From Pseudoalteromonas sp. NC201 (GTDB lineage: Bacteria; Pseudomonadota; Gammaproteobacteria; Enterobacterales; Alteromonadaceae): a DNA stretch of 64,000 nt. Where the stretch lies: assembly GCF_002850255.1 (NCBI RefSeq), contig NZ_CP022522.1, positions 3,099,125-3,163,124 on the forward strand. Direction: 5' to 3'. Of the stretch, positions 46,099 to 56,798 are shown piece by piece. Position 1 is the first letter of the stretch; every line of letters begins with the position of its first letter. A program made the translations under genes and the position numbers. Under the pieces are notes generated by a model. It made no database searches and was not told the origin of the DNA. It worked only from the letters and a program-made list of their open reading frames with translations.

Positions 46099-47379
46099 AT
46101 GACAATCAGTCAAGACTTATTCAAACGCGCCCAAGACTCAATCCCTGGAGGCGTTAACTCTCCTGTTCGCGCTTTTAATGGTGTAGGTGGTACGCCACTA
46201 TTTATCACCAAAGCCGAAGGCGTTCACACCTTTGATGCCGATGGTAAACAGTACATTGATTATGTGGGTTCTTGGGGCCCGATGATCTTAGGTCATAACC
46301 ATCCTGAGATTAAACAAGCAGTGCTTGAAGCGGTTGAAAATGGCCTATCGTACGGCGCGCCGACGGAAACTGAAATCCTAATGGCGGAAAAAGTAAAAGC
46401 GCTAGTACCATCTATTGAAAAAGTACGCATGGTAAGCTCTGGTACAGAAGCGACCATGAGCGCTATTCGCCTTGCTCGTGGTTACACCGGCCGCGATAAA
46501 ATCTTAAAGTTTGAAGGCTGTTACCACGGTCACGCTGACTCCTTGCTTGTTAAAGCAGGTTCAGGTGCACTTACCATGGGCGTGCCTAACTCCCCTGGTA
46601 TTCCTGCCGACTTTGCTAAGCATACGCTAACGGTTTCATTTAATAACCTTGATGAAGTAAAAGCGATTTTTGAGCAGTACAAAGATCAAATTGCCTGTGT
46701 GATCATCGAGCCTGTTGCTGGAAACATGAACTGCATTCCACCGGTAGAAGGCTTTTTAGAAGGCCTGCGCGAAGTATGTACTGACAATCAAAGTGTGCTT
46801 ATCTTTGATGAAGTCATGACGGGTTTCCGTGTTGCTCTTGGTGGTGCTCAACAGTACTACAACATCACCCCAGACTTAACCTGTTTAGGTAAAGTGATTG
46901 GTGGCGGTATGCCAGTGGGTGCGTTTGGCGGTAAAAAAGAAATCATGGATTACATCGCCCCAGTTGGTCCTGTTTATCAAGCGGGCACGCTATCTGGTAA
47001 CCCAATAGCCATGGCTGCTGGTTTAAAAGCACTAGAGCTACTTTCAAAAGAAAGGCTACACGCAGAGCTTGAAGCTAAGAGTAAAGCCCTGTGTGAAGGC
47101 TTCCAAGCGGCTGCTGATGAAGCAGGTATCGCACTTACGACTAACTACGCAGGTGGTATGTTTGGCTTCTTCTTTACTGACGCTAAGAAAGTAACCAGCT
47201 ATCAACAAGCAACTGAATGTGACCTAGAGCGCTTCAAAAAGTTCTTCCATCTGATGCTAGATGAAGGCGTTTATTTGGCCCCATCTGCATTCGAAGCGGG
47301 TTTCGTGAGCACAATGCATTCTGACAAAGAAATTGCTAACACTATTAATGCTGCAAAGCGTGCATTTGCCAAGTTGTAA
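46099..47379 (+). CDS. hemL: Glutamate-1-semialdehyde 2,1-aminomutase
   Basis: 426 residues, the normal length. The PLP Lys is Lys265 in [16 protein letters not shown], the same number as in E. coli; [14 protein letters not shown] near 122 and [10 protein letters not shown] near 238 complete the cofactor site. It makes 5-aminolevulinate from glutamate semialdehyde in the C5 heme pathway. Co-direction and 12-nt spacing suggest it shares a message with pyrB. Confidence 0.98.
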   Translation: MTISQDLFKRAQDSIPGGVNSPVRAFNGVGGTPLFITKAEGVHTFDADGKQYIDYVGSWGPMILGHNHPEIKQAVLEAVENGLSYGAPTETEILMAEKVKALVPSIEKVRMVSSGTEATMSAIRLARGYTGRDKILKFEGCYHGHADSLLVKAGSGALTMGVPNSPGIPADFAKHTLTVSFNNLDEVKAIFEQYKDQIACVIIEPVAGNMNCIPPVEGFLEGLREVCTDNQSVLIFDEVMTGFRVALGGAQQYYNITPDLTCLGKVIGGGMPVGAFGGKKEIMDYIAPVGPVYQAGTLSGNPIAMAAGLKALELLSKERLHAELEAKSKALCEGFQAAADEAGIALTTNYAGGMFGFFFTDAKKVTSYQQATECDLERFKKFFHLMLDEGVYLAPSAFEAGFVSTMHSDKEIANTINAAKRAFAKL

Positions 47380-47411
47380 TCACTGATTGTAACCCACATT
47401 AGTTTGTATTT

Positions 47412-47443
47412 AAAAAGCCCGTTCAGGGCTTTTTTTGTTTTTT
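47412..47443 (+). terminator. hemL terminator
   Basis: AAAAAGCCC pairs with GGGCTTTTT across GTTCA and is followed by more T. Confidence 0.92.
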
Positions 47444-47547
47444 CAGCTACGCTTTGAATAAGCTTTTCAAAAGCTTCGGTCTAGTTAACCAAGGCGTACT
47501 TAATTAATAACGCTGTGCTAAGTTAAAACTATCATACAGAGGAAGTG

Positions 47548-49392
47548 ATGGCTGGATTTAATACACTAATTAATCCTGCAACCCGTTTGATGGCGCGGTT
47601 GCGATACAAAACCAAAATGGCCGTTGTATTTGGTATTTTATTACTACCGCTAAGCCTCAGCTTGTTTTTTCTAAACAGTGTACTTAACCATTCTATTTCT
47701 GTAAGTGAGATGCAAAGGCAAGGGCTCACGCTTTACCCTAGTATGTTGGAAAACATTTTAGCGGGTAAAGCTTCCGATAATTCAATTTTATTGCAACGCG
47801 CTAAGTTACCCAAAGTGAGCGCCGCAGGTGCAAGCGCCCTTGAGCAGCTCTCAATTGCCTCTCAACTTGCCGTCGATGATGATCTTGGACGCAGTTACCT
47901 GAATCGCACACTTGTTGAGTCTGCGCCAAGACTTATATCGCAAATCAATGAAATTGAAGCGCAAGCAAGCGATATCATCAGTAGAGGCAGTTTTACTCCA
48001 GATAGTTTTATTGCGCTGTCCAATTTAAACAAAGGATTGCCAGGCGTCACGACACTATTTTCAGGCAAACTTAACATTGCTATCAATGATAATCAGCAAC
48101 TCAAAAAGCAGCTTAGTCAGCCCTTAGCTGAGCTTGAGTCTAGCCTCTCTGATTACCAGCAAGCGGTGAAAACAGGTTTGTTAGACCCTGATGAACTGGC
48201 ACTCTCACAAGCGCAATTTAACCGTTACTACCAAAGTGCAAGTGATGCTATCAAGCAGTTTGTTAATGTTGCAACACCCACGCTTGCCGGGCTTGTCGCC
48301 GAAAAACAAAACCAGCAACGGTGGATCAGAAACACCGTTGCCATGGCTTCGCTACTCGCACTGATCATCGCTATTTATCTTATGGTTGGCTTTTACTTGT
48401 CGGTCATGGGCACCATCACGACTTTCTCACATGCCGCGCAGGCCGCCTCTCGAGGGGATTTAAGCATCAAAGCGCAGGCAACTGGCTCTGACGAGCTTAG
48501 CCAAATTATTGAACAATTTAATGCGGTACTACATGCCTTTATCTCTTTACTTGGTAGCGTTCGATTAAGTAGTGACGAGCTACAGCAAGCAACAAAAACA
48601 CTCAATAAGATAAGCCAAGATACTGAGAAGGACGTCGCCCAGCAGGAGAATAAAATCCAGTCTATTCACCACTCACTCGAGAATATGGCGCAGTCCGCTC
48701 GCTCGGTTGAGGATGCCGCATTTAGCGCCACAGAGTTGGCCTCCGTAGCAGCCAAACAAGTAAAGCAAAGTAGCGTCAATACCACAGCCCTTGCAGAGCA
48801 AATGACCGAACTACAAGCTGAGTTTCAACAAAGTCGAGCGGCCTTAGATAAGCTCGCGGAAGACACGCAAAACATTAGTCAGGTGAGTTCCGCGATTAGA
48901 GAGATTGCCGAGCAAACCAATTTACTCGCGCTCAATGCCGCAATTGAGGCTGCTCGTGCAGGTGAACAAGGCCGAGGATTTGCGGTGGTAGCGGATGAAG
49001 TTAGAACGCTTGCGCAAAGAACGCAGCAACAAACAGAAGAAATACACAATATTATTCAATCTTTACAAGCTGCATCCAGAGACACGCAAGACAAAATGCG
49101 CAGCAGTGAAGACAATATGGCACAAAGTGTTATCTCCGCGAATGATACTAATGAAGTCCTACAGCACGCAGAGCAAAGTATGCGAGACATAGACGAGCAA
49201 GGAAAACTGATAAGTCAGCTGGTACAACAACAAACTCAAGCAACAGAGCAGGCTTTAAATGAATCCTCTGAGATTAACGAGCTTGCTCAACACACATTGA
49301 GCTCAGCACGAGAAACCCAAGCTAATGCGTTCTCACTTACCGATACTGCAGCCGTTATGGAGGAAAATATAACTAAGTACAAAACGGAATAA
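47548..49392 (+). CDS. Methyl-accepting chemotaxis protein
   Basis: 614 residues from the ATG at 47548, with AGAGGA just upstream; an adjacent GTG at 47545 is too close to it. A membrane helix at about 28-52 and another at about 255-285 enclose a helical periplasmic sensor of some 200 residues, not a Cache domain. HAMP follows, then the signalling coiled coil with [19 protein letters not shown] near residue 455. The C-terminus has no CheR-docking pentapeptide. Ligand unknown. Converges with the TonB receptor gene. Confidence 0.93.
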   Translation: MAGFNTLINPATRLMARLRYKTKMAVVFGILLLPLSLSLFFLNSVLNHSISVSEMQRQGLTLYPSMLENILAGKASDNSILLQRAKLPKVSAAGASALEQLSIASQLAVDDDLGRSYLNRTLVESAPRLISQINEIEAQASDIISRGSFTPDSFIALSNLNKGLPGVTTLFSGKLNIAINDNQQLKKQLSQPLAELESSLSDYQQAVKTGLLDPDELALSQAQFNRYYQSASDAIKQFVNVATPTLAGLVAEKQNQQRWIRNTVAMASLLALIIAIYLMVGFYLSVMGTITTFSHAAQAASRGDLSIKAQATGSDELSQIIEQFNAVLHAFISLLGSVRLSSDELQQATKTLNKISQDTEKDVAQQENKIQSIHHSLENMAQSARSVEDAAFSATELASVAAKQVKQSSVNTTALAEQMTELQAEFQQSRAALDKLAEDTQNISQVSSAIREIAEQTNLLALNAAIEAARAGEQGRGFAVVADEVRTLAQRTQQQTEEIHNIIQSLQAASRDTQDKMRSSEDNMAQSVISANDTNEVLQHAEQSMRDIDEQGKLISQLVQQQTQATEQALNESSEINELAQHTLSSARETQANAFSLTDTAAVMEENITKYKTE

Positions 49393-49414
49393 AAAAGGGA
49401 AGCTAAGCTTCCCC
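49391..49414 (-). terminator. Terminator of the Oar-like receptor gene
   Basis: Minus strand: GGGAAGC TTA GCTTCCC followed by TTTTTT. Confidence 0.88.
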
Positions 49415-49433
49415 TATAACATGGTATTAAGTA

Positions 49434-52415
49434 TTAAAACTTAAATGTCGCACTCAAGCGAATCTTACGAGGCTCTTGGAAGTACTTAGGTAACAGGTAG
49501 TCTGGGTTTGAAGCACCACGATACCCTTTGAAATTATCACCGTCATCAAGTACTGTTTTTCTAATTTCAGAAACTTCATTATACTTGGTCGGTTTATCGT
49601 TATTAAACACGTTGAATACGTCCGCTCTGAATGTCAGGTCGTGATCATAAACAGTCGTGTTATATTGTAAGCTCAAGTCTAGACTCCAAGTGTTAGGGGT
49701 AGTCCCTAAAGAGCCACGAGGTACAAGCTCGCCACCGCGATAAAATGACTCTGCATCATAAAAAGATGCGAATACATCTGTCGGATGGTATCCATAAGCC
49801 CCATATGGACGACCCGTCTGCCATAAGAAGTTTGAACCTAACAGAATATTTTCTGTGATTTCGTAAGCAAACTGAGCTTTGATCTGATGACGTCTGTCAT
49901 TAGGCAAGTTGCCTTTTGCACCATCAGTCAAGCCTGGTTGGTCAAAGTTGGTTGTTGCACCCGCATCATCTTGCTCGTTATCTGAGCGTACGAAACCTTC
50001 ATTATTACCCCAGCTATGCGCCCAAGTATACGTTAGATCTAACATCCAACCATCGCCCCAAGCTTTGCTAAGGTTGATGTCAACTGCCCCATATTGACGC
50101 TCTGACTCTGGATAACCTAGGTATGAAGCTGGAATAGTATACTCTTGGTTTGCTAGCGGTCCATCACCATCAGGGTCAGTCGCAAAGGTTACATCTGAAC
50201 CAGGGTTGGTTAGCACATAGTAATGGAAACCATCACACAGGGTACAACCACTGCCAAACTCAGCTTTTAAATAGTCGTCAAAGCCTTTGTCAACCGCAAT
50301 GTCCTCAAGCGAGCTACCAAGATTACGGTAAGTCCCTTTAACACCTAAGCTCCAATCATCATCAAGTATCATCTGAAAACCTAAAATAAATTCATCTTGA
50401 TACATAGGATCTAGGTCTTGATTAACGGTTTCAGCGGTGTTTTTCAAAGTACCATCTGCTAGTACCAATAAGCCATCTTTCGCTTCACCTAAAATTGGCT
50501 CTTTAGAAATATCATCGGCGATACCAAGTACTTCAAATTGCTGGCGAGTATAAAGCTCATCACCTGCCATACGAACGTTTGTATTCGTTGCAACCGGTAA
50601 GAAATAGCGGCCAAAATTAGCAAATACTTTAAACTCACCTTCCCCGTATGGGTCCCAACTTAACCCAACTCGAGGAGCCCATTGGTCGCTCACATCAATA
50701 AACTTTTCACCTGCTTTATTATAGTTTTCAAATGTTTCGTTTCTTAAGCCTAAAGTAACCGTTAGATCGTCAGTGACAGTCCACGTATCAGTAATATAAT
50801 AGGCTGAACTCTTGGTTTCAAAATCACCGATATTGCGGTATATCTCTTTACGTACTGACGTACACGATGAAGGGTCTCCTGCACGTACAGCGTCAATATC
50901 CGCACAGTCTTCGTAACGATATGAAGCACCGCCAGCACGCTGTGTCTGGTTAACCGCCTCTAACTCTTCTCTATCAATACCAAAACGTAGAGTATGATTA
51001 TCCGTCACATACCAATCAAAATCTAAGCGGTAAGCTGTTCGTTTATCTTCTTCCAAGCTAGGTGTACTTAGTGCCCAATCACCCAGATCGGTACTAGAGA
51101 AGCGCTCGTATACACGTGGATACTCACCAAAAGGTGAACTACCTGCGTTAACGTTACTGTAGTTTGCTTCATTTACACCATACATTGCACTCATTGTGAA
51201 AGTATCAGTCAAAATACCTGTATATTTGAATGAGTAAGTTTTACCACCACGCTTTTCAGTGTAGTCTCCTCGGCGAGAAGTCGTTTTGTGCGCTTTTGAA
51301 TCCCAGTTATATTTCACACTATCAAGATCACTTGAGCTATCCCACCCAGTAAACTCAATAATGTGATCATCTGTAATGTAATAATCTAATTTAAGAGCAA
51401 GGAACAAATCGCCTGATTCACGAACGTATTTTGTGGACTCCTCTGCGTAATCAGAATCACGTTCGTTATAATTTGCAAGGCCAAAGAAGAAAAGCTTATC
51501 TTCTATCAACGCACCACCAGCGTACAGTGTATATTCGTTTTTACCTACTTTTCGTTCTTCTTGGTCACGGTGATAGATGTCCGTACCATAAAGTGCTTCA
51601 CCTTCCGCCGAACGATAAGCCTGAGGACTAGTCTCGCGCAGTGAGCTTGGCTCTAAAACTACCCCGCCACCGTATTCAAAAGTATTGCTACCGCGACGTG
51701 TTGTGGCATTAATTACACCACCCGTTGAGCGACCAAACTCGGCAGAGTAACCACCTGTTTTCACCTCAAAGCTATCGTAAAAGTCAAACGGAACATCTGC
51801 ACCACCTAGACCATTACGGAAGTTTGTGACATTCATACCGTTAACATAGTAGCTGTTTTCACCTACTGATGACCCACCAAACGAAGCGATATTACCGAAT
51901 GATTCATCACCTTTTGTCGTGCCTGGCGCTAACATTGCAACTGAGGCAATATCTCGCGAAACAGGAACTCGAGCAAGGAACTCTTGGTCGACAATAGTCA
52001 CCGCTTCACTGGATGCCACATCTATCGAACTAATGCGAGATCCTACAACTTCAATCACTTCAGTACCATTGCTAGAAGTAACAGAGAGTGGAATATTTGT
52101 ACGTGTACCCACTCTAACATTTACATCTGTTTGCTGGTGTAATATTTGGCCATTCTTTTTAACGGTCACATCATAGGTACCCGCTGGCAACAACGGGAAT
52201 CGGTAACTACCGTTATTACCTGTAGTAACTACACGCTGCAGTCCAGTATCTTTATTAAGTATCTCAATAGTAACGCCTGATACTGATTCTCCCGCAGTGT
52301 TCTCTACAACACCGTATAGAAACCCTGAAGATGTGGCATCGGCTGCGATCGCGGTACCTGAAACCAAGGCACCAACTACAGCCAAAGAAAGGATATTTCT
52401 TTGAAATGTCTTCAT
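49434..52415 (-). CDS. Oar-like TonB-dependent receptor with carboxypeptidase regulatory-like N-terminus
   Basis: 993 residues from the ATG at 52415, with AAAGGAA upstream. Signal peptide to about GTAIAA; residues about 28-105 form a carboxypeptidase regulatory-like beta-sandwich (GVVENTAGESVSGVTIEIL, GNNGSYRFPLLPAGTYDVTVK); the plug follows (AVTIVDQEFLARVPVSRD, INATTRRGSN), then a large beta-barrel ending in the aromatic residue of SATFKF. A segment with SGCTLCDGF near residue 725 may form an extracellular disulfide. Such receptors in marine bacteria take up large substrates such as peptides; the substrate here is unknown. Confidence 0.92.
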   Translation of the reverse strand: MKTFQRNILSLAVVGALVSGTAIAADATSSGFLYGVVENTAGESVSGVTIEILNKDTGLQRVVTTGNNGSYRFPLLPAGTYDVTVKKNGQILHQQTDVNVRVGTRTNIPLSVTSSNGTEVIEVVGSRISSIDVASSEAVTIVDQEFLARVPVSRDIASVAMLAPGTTKGDESFGNIASFGGSSVGENSYYVNGMNVTNFRNGLGGADVPFDFYDSFEVKTGGYSAEFGRSTGGVINATTRRGSNTFEYGGGVVLEPSSLRETSPQAYRSAEGEALYGTDIYHRDQEERKVGKNEYTLYAGGALIEDKLFFFGLANYNERDSDYAEESTKYVRESGDLFLALKLDYYITDDHIIEFTGWDSSSDLDSVKYNWDSKAHKTTSRRGDYTEKRGGKTYSFKYTGILTDTFTMSAMYGVNEANYSNVNAGSSPFGEYPRVYERFSSTDLGDWALSTPSLEEDKRTAYRLDFDWYVTDNHTLRFGIDREELEAVNQTQRAGGASYRYEDCADIDAVRAGDPSSCTSVRKEIYRNIGDFETKSSAYYITDTWTVTDDLTVTLGLRNETFENYNKAGEKFIDVSDQWAPRVGLSWDPYGEGEFKVFANFGRYFLPVATNTNVRMAGDELYTRQQFEVLGIADDISKEPILGEAKDGLLVLADGTLKNTAETVNQDLDPMYQDEFILGFQMILDDDWSLGVKGTYRNLGSSLEDIAVDKGFDDYLKAEFGSGCTLCDGFHYYVLTNPGSDVTFATDPDGDGPLANQEYTIPASYLGYPESERQYGAVDINLSKAWGDGWMLDLTYTWAHSWGNNEGFVRSDNEQDDAGATTNFDQPGLTDGAKGNLPNDRRHQIKAQFAYEITENILLGSNFLWQTGRPYGAYGYHPTDVFASFYDAESFYRGGELVPRGSLGTTPNTWSLDLSLQYNTTVYDHDLTFRADVFNVFNNDKPTKYNEVSEIRKTVLDDGDNFKGYRGASNPDYLLPKYFQEPRKIRLSATFKF

Positions 52416-52456
52416 TATTATATTTCCTTTGAACATTGTAATTGTTATATGTTCAG

Positions 52457-52477
52457 TTTCTGTTCCCTGAACGGAAA
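52457..52477. promoter_or_regulatory. Candidate operator upstream of the Oar-like receptor gene
   Basis: TTTC-t-GTTC-cct-GAAC-g-GAAA is a dyad with eight paired bases, centred 52 nt upstream of the start codon. The outer GTTCAG/CTGAAC repeat (52451-52472) overlaps it. The regulator is unknown. Confidence 0.45.
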
Positions 52478-52544
52478 TATACTATGATAAACAAGAGAAT
52501 AATTAAAGATTAGTTTACAAAAATACTTTCAAGTTCCTAAATTA

Positions 52545-54866
52545 CTAACAATCTGGTCTGGGTTCAAACATACTCTCTCTAATAGGTAGCTGTAATACAG
52601 GACCACAACTCGGAGGCGACTGCTTACCCGTTTTCGGATTGATAAAGGCCCAGCGAATGGACTTTGGACGCTCATCAACAATCGCTTGTGGATTCAGCGG
52701 CTTGAGATACCGAATATAAAGTTCAAGCGCTCCTTGACTGCCCGTTAATCCCGTTGGCTTATTATCATCACGGCCAATCCAAGCCACGGTGACCGTATTT
52801 TGGTCAAAACCTGCAAACCAGCTATCTCTTAAATCATTACTAGTCCCCGTTTTCCCTGCAAGTTGAATTGAGGGGAAGTGAAGGTTAAGACGTTTAGCAG
52901 TGCCTTTTTTAGTTACACGCTTCATACCGTATTTCGTCATGTATACCGCATCGCTGTCTAGCGTTTGGCTTTTTTGTACTGGATGTTCGTATACCAGCTT
53001 ACCCAGTGAATCGGTGATCGCCATGACACTAGTCAACTCGCTCTGCTTACCATCTGCAGCAAGTGTGGTGTACGCCTGTGCAACATCAAAACTGGATAAC
53101 TCTAACGCGCCCAACAATAAAGAAGGATAAAGTGGAATCGACTTAGAAACACCAAGGTCATTCAAAGTTTGCGCGACTCGATTCACACCCACATCCAAGC
53201 CAAGGTTTACTGCTGGAATATTGATACTATTGCTGAACGCTTCAAACATTGGTACTTGGCCTCTGAATTTATGATCAAAGTTCTCTGGAGACCAAACTTT
53301 ACCTGAACCGTCAGTCACTTCGAGTGGACTGTCATCAAGTAGCATACCCAAATGGTAGTTTGGATTCGACAAAGCGCTCAAATAAATAGCGGGTTTAACC
53401 AGTGAACCTATATTGCGCTCGGTGTCTAATACCCGATTAAAACCTGAAAACTTCAACTGGCGACCAGCAACTAACGCCGATACGCCCGCTTTTTCAACAT
53501 TAACTGACAGCATCGCGGTTTCTAACTCTTCCGTTTTGAAACGGCGTTCTAAGTAAGGTAAGCCTTTTTTAACAGCATCTTCCATCGCCGTTTGCTTTTG
53601 TAAATCGAGATAGGTAAAAATCCGAATTCCAGAGTCGACAATGTCATCATCAGGCACCAGTTTCTTTAACTCGCGATTCACCAACTCCAAATATCCAGGA
53701 TAAGACTGCATACGGCTCGCTTTTAAAGGCTGTACATCAATCGGCCTAGAGAGCGCCGCGCGATACTCAGGGGTTGTGATGAGGCCATTTTCCACCATCA
53801 ACCTTAAGACTAAATCGCGCCTTTCCATTACCCGCTCAGGATATCGTCTTGGGTTATAAAAAGACGGTCCTTTAACCATTGCAACTAACATAGCGACTTG
53901 GTCAAACTCAAGCTCGTCCACTGGTTTACCAAAATAAAAATCGGCCGCAAGCCCCATACCATGAACGCCTTGATTATAGGCTTGTCCCAAAAACACTTCG
54001 TTTAAATAGGCTTCAAGGATTTCATCTTTGCTGTAACGGAAATCTAAAATCAATGCGATGAATGCTTCATTCACCTTGCGGATTAAGGTGCGATCTCTGG
54101 TGAGATAAAAGTTCTTTGCGAGCTGTTGCGTAAGCGTACTGCCACCTTGCACAGTTCGCCCCGCTTTGATGTTGGCATACAGCGCACGCAAAATAGACAG
54201 CGCAGAAACACCATGATGTTCGTAAAAGTCTCGATCTTCTACCACCAGCAGTGTTTCTTTTAAAATATTAGGGAATTTATCGAACGGAACAAACTCTCTG
54301 TCTTGGCGCGATTCATTGCCGATCCGAGCAATCTGCACCGGCTCTAAGCGAGCGCCGGCTAAGCGCCGACCTTGATTATCAACAATATTGGCAAGCTTTT
54401 TACCAGCAAAATTAAGCGTAAAAATACGCGCCACTTCTGGGCCATCGTAGAATTCGAACGCGCGACGATGGATGGTGATTGTGCGACCTTGAACGATATA
54501 TTGACCGGTACGGCTGATACGATTTACACGAGAATAGTTAAGCCGCTTCAGCTCCCACAGCACTTCATCCTCATTAAGGAATTGATCGGGGAAAAACTGC
54601 ATCGATCTGGCATAAACCTGAACGGGAAGTTCCCACTTATTGCCCTCAAACTGCCGGCTTATTTTGGCGTCTAAGTAGATGATATAAATTGCAACAAGGA
54701 ATATCGCCGCAATAGTCCCTTTCCAAAAGAAAGACCACAACGTGCTCAGTACACGGCTTTTAACTCTTTGCATCTTAGAACCGTTTTGCTGGGTATTGTT
54801 TTTACGCGAAGTGTTCGCTTTGACGTTTGATTTGTTGGCAGGTTTTCGTTTCTTTTTATCCGTCAT
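52545..54866 (-). CDS. mrcB: Penicillin-binding protein 1B
   Basis: 773 residues. A basic cytoplasmic tail precedes one membrane helix (about 45-65); the UB2H domain (about 75-160) is where LpoB binds in E. coli; the glycosyltransferase domain has catalytic Glu210 in VVEDRDFYEHHG and GGSTLTQQLAKN; the transpeptidase has Ser488 in SLVKP, SNS in AFSNSINIP and KTG in LAGKTGTSN. It polymerises and cross-links peptidoglycan. Monocistronic by spacing; lpoB was not seen nearby. Confidence 0.97.
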   Translation of the reverse strand: MTDKKKRKPANKSNVKANTSRKNNTQQNGSKMQRVKSRVLSTLWSFFWKGTIAAIFLVAIYIIYLDAKISRQFEGNKWELPVQVYARSMQFFPDQFLNEDEVLWELKRLNYSRVNRISRTGQYIVQGRTITIHRRAFEFYDGPEVARIFTLNFAGKKLANIVDNQGRRLAGARLEPVQIARIGNESRQDREFVPFDKFPNILKETLLVVEDRDFYEHHGVSALSILRALYANIKAGRTVQGGSTLTQQLAKNFYLTRDRTLIRKVNEAFIALILDFRYSKDEILEAYLNEVFLGQAYNQGVHGMGLAADFYFGKPVDELEFDQVAMLVAMVKGPSFYNPRRYPERVMERRDLVLRLMVENGLITTPEYRAALSRPIDVQPLKASRMQSYPGYLELVNRELKKLVPDDDIVDSGIRIFTYLDLQKQTAMEDAVKKGLPYLERRFKTEELETAMLSVNVEKAGVSALVAGRQLKFSGFNRVLDTERNIGSLVKPAIYLSALSNPNYHLGMLLDDSPLEVTDGSGKVWSPENFDHKFRGQVPMFEAFSNSINIPAVNLGLDVGVNRVAQTLNDLGVSKSIPLYPSLLLGALELSSFDVAQAYTTLAADGKQSELTSVMAITDSLGKLVYEHPVQKSQTLDSDAVYMTKYGMKRVTKKGTAKRLNLHFPSIQLAGKTGTSNDLRDSWFAGFDQNTVTVAWIGRDDNKPTGLTGSQGALELYIRYLKPLNPQAIVDERPKSIRWAFINPKTGKQSPPSCGPVLQLPIRESMFEPRPDC

Positions 54867-54952
54867 GACCCAAGTAAAACTAAAAAATGAATCGCAAGAT
54901 GGTAGGGTAACCTAAATTAACAACTGCTGAAAGTAGAATAATATATATAAAG

Positions 54953-54980
54953 AAAAGTGAGCCCTGTTGGACTCACTTTG
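54953..54980 (-). terminator. glnK-amtB terminator
   Basis: Minus strand: AAAGTGAGTCC pairs with GGGCTCACTTT (one G-T pair) and is followed by TCTTT. Confidence 0.8.
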
Positions 54981-55027
54981 TTTAGACAACGAGAACTTTA
55001 CAATATTGACTGAGAGCCAAATTGGTA

Positions 55028-56257
55028 TTATTGTCCGCGAACTGTCACGAACTCGGGATAGGCATCTACGCCGCAATCATGTTGATCCATACCGCTTAGT
55101 TCTTCTTCTTCGCCAACGCGGATCCCCATGCTCGCTTTCAATACACTCCAGACAATATAAGAAGCAATGAAAACAAAACCTAAAATAGTGATAAGTCCCA
55201 CAGCCTGACCTTGGAAAGTAGCGTCTGAGTTTGAAAATGGCACCATCATCACACCTAGCGCACCACATATACCGTGAACAGAGATAGCACCGACAGGATC
55301 ATCAATTTTTGCCTTATCTAGTGCAACGATACTAAACACCACCAATGCACCGCCTATGGCACCGAGAATAAGCGCTAATACAGGTGTTGGAGAGGCAGGC
55401 TCAGCGGTAATAGTCACCAGACCTGCTAGCGCACCATTAAGTACCATAGTTAAATCCGCCTTGCCCCACATTAATTTACACACCAACAGTGCAGCAACCG
55501 CACCTGCCGCCGCCGCCGCATTGGTATTTAGCATGATTTGGCTGACCGCGATGGCATTTTCTTTGTCGGCAAGGAACAGTTGAGAGCCACCGTTAAAGCC
55601 AAACCATCCCATCCACAAAATAAAGGTGCCTAGTGTAGCCAGTGGCATGTTGGAACCAGGAATTGGGTAAATCTCACCATTTTTGCCATATTTTCCTTTG
55701 CGCGCACCAAGTAACAGAACACCCGCTAGTGCCGCAGCAGCACCGGCACCATGCACAATGGCTGAACCGGCAAAGTCAACAAAGCCAAGCTCAGATAAGA
55801 AACCACCGCCCCACGTCCAATAGCCTTCTAACGGGTAGATAAAACCAGTTAACACCACACAAAATGCTAAAAACGCCCACAATTTCATACGCTCGGCAAC
55901 AGCGCCAGAGACAATTGACATAGCCGTTGCAACAAATACCACTTGGAAGAAAAAGTCGGATTGCAGTGCATGGTCGGCATCATCAGCAGCACTGCCAATG
56001 AGCGCACCAAGACTTGGTAAAACCCCACCTTCGGCATTATCGACATACATGATGTTGTAACCAATAAGCAGATACATAGTACAAGCAATGGCGTACAGTG
56101 CGACGTTCTTGGTAAGGATTTCAGTGGTATTTTTTGAGCGTACTAATCCCGCTTCAAGCATAGCGAATCCGGCAGCCATCCACATAACTAAAACACCAGA
56201 GATCAAAAAGTAAAAGGTATTTAATGAAAATTTTAGTTCTATTATTGTATTTTCCAT
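55028..56257 (-). CDS. amtB: Ammonium transporter AmtB
   Basis: 409 residues from the ATG at 56257 (MENTIIELKF), with GGGGAG upstream; the longer open frame overlaps glnK. Eleven helices are expected; FAMLEAGLVRSKN near residue 30, DFAGSAIVHGAGAAAALAG near 150 (pore His) and ISVHGICGALGVM near 300 (second pore His) are family signatures. It is transcribed 13 nt after glnK, whose product blocks it when nitrogen is ample. Unlike E. coli AmtB it lacks a long cleavable signal peptide. Confidence 0.97.
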   Translation of the reverse strand: MENTIIELKFSLNTFYFLISGVLVMWMAAGFAMLEAGLVRSKNTTEILTKNVALYAIACTMYLLIGYNIMYVDNAEGGVLPSLGALIGSAADDADHALQSDFFFQVVFVATAMSIVSGAVAERMKLWAFLAFCVVLTGFIYPLEGYWTWGGGFLSELGFVDFAGSAIVHGAGAAAALAGVLLLGARKGKYGKNGEIYPIPGSNMPLATLGTFILWMGWFGFNGGSQLFLADKENAIAVSQIMLNTNAAAAAGAVAALLVCKLMWGKADLTMVLNGALAGLVTITAEPASPTPVLALILGAIGGALVVFSIVALDKAKIDDPVGAISVHGICGALGVMMVPFSNSDATFQGQAVGLITILGFVFIASYIVWSVLKASMGIRVGEEEELSGMDQHDCGVDAYPEFVTVRGQ

Positions 56258-56270
56258 TGCTTGGCTCCCC

Positions 56271-56684
<414 letters not shown>

Positions 56685-56723
56685 TTAACAATGAATTAAA
56701 GTGGGAGGTGGAATTTCACGCAT

Positions 56724-56748
56724 AAAAAATGCACCATCTAGGTGCATT
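56724..56748 (-). promoter_or_regulatory. NtrC-type dyad that is also a terminator hairpin
   Basis: TGCACC-N5-GGTGCA at 56730-56746 matches the NtrC consensus (TGCACY-N5-GGTGCA) perfectly and lies about 97 nt upstream of the predicted glnK start. On the minus strand the extended stem AATGCACC/GGTGCATT is followed by TTTT, a rho-independent terminator for the upstream cyclase gene. Confidence 0.75.
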
Positions 56749-56798
56749 GATATTAAGTCTGAACTGAGTTGGTGCATAAACACCCAAATAACGAAAAG

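Noticed and set aside
52451..52477. LexA box upstream of the Oar-like receptor
   Set aside because: The dyad contains CTGT but the matching ACAG is not at the required eight-base spacing.
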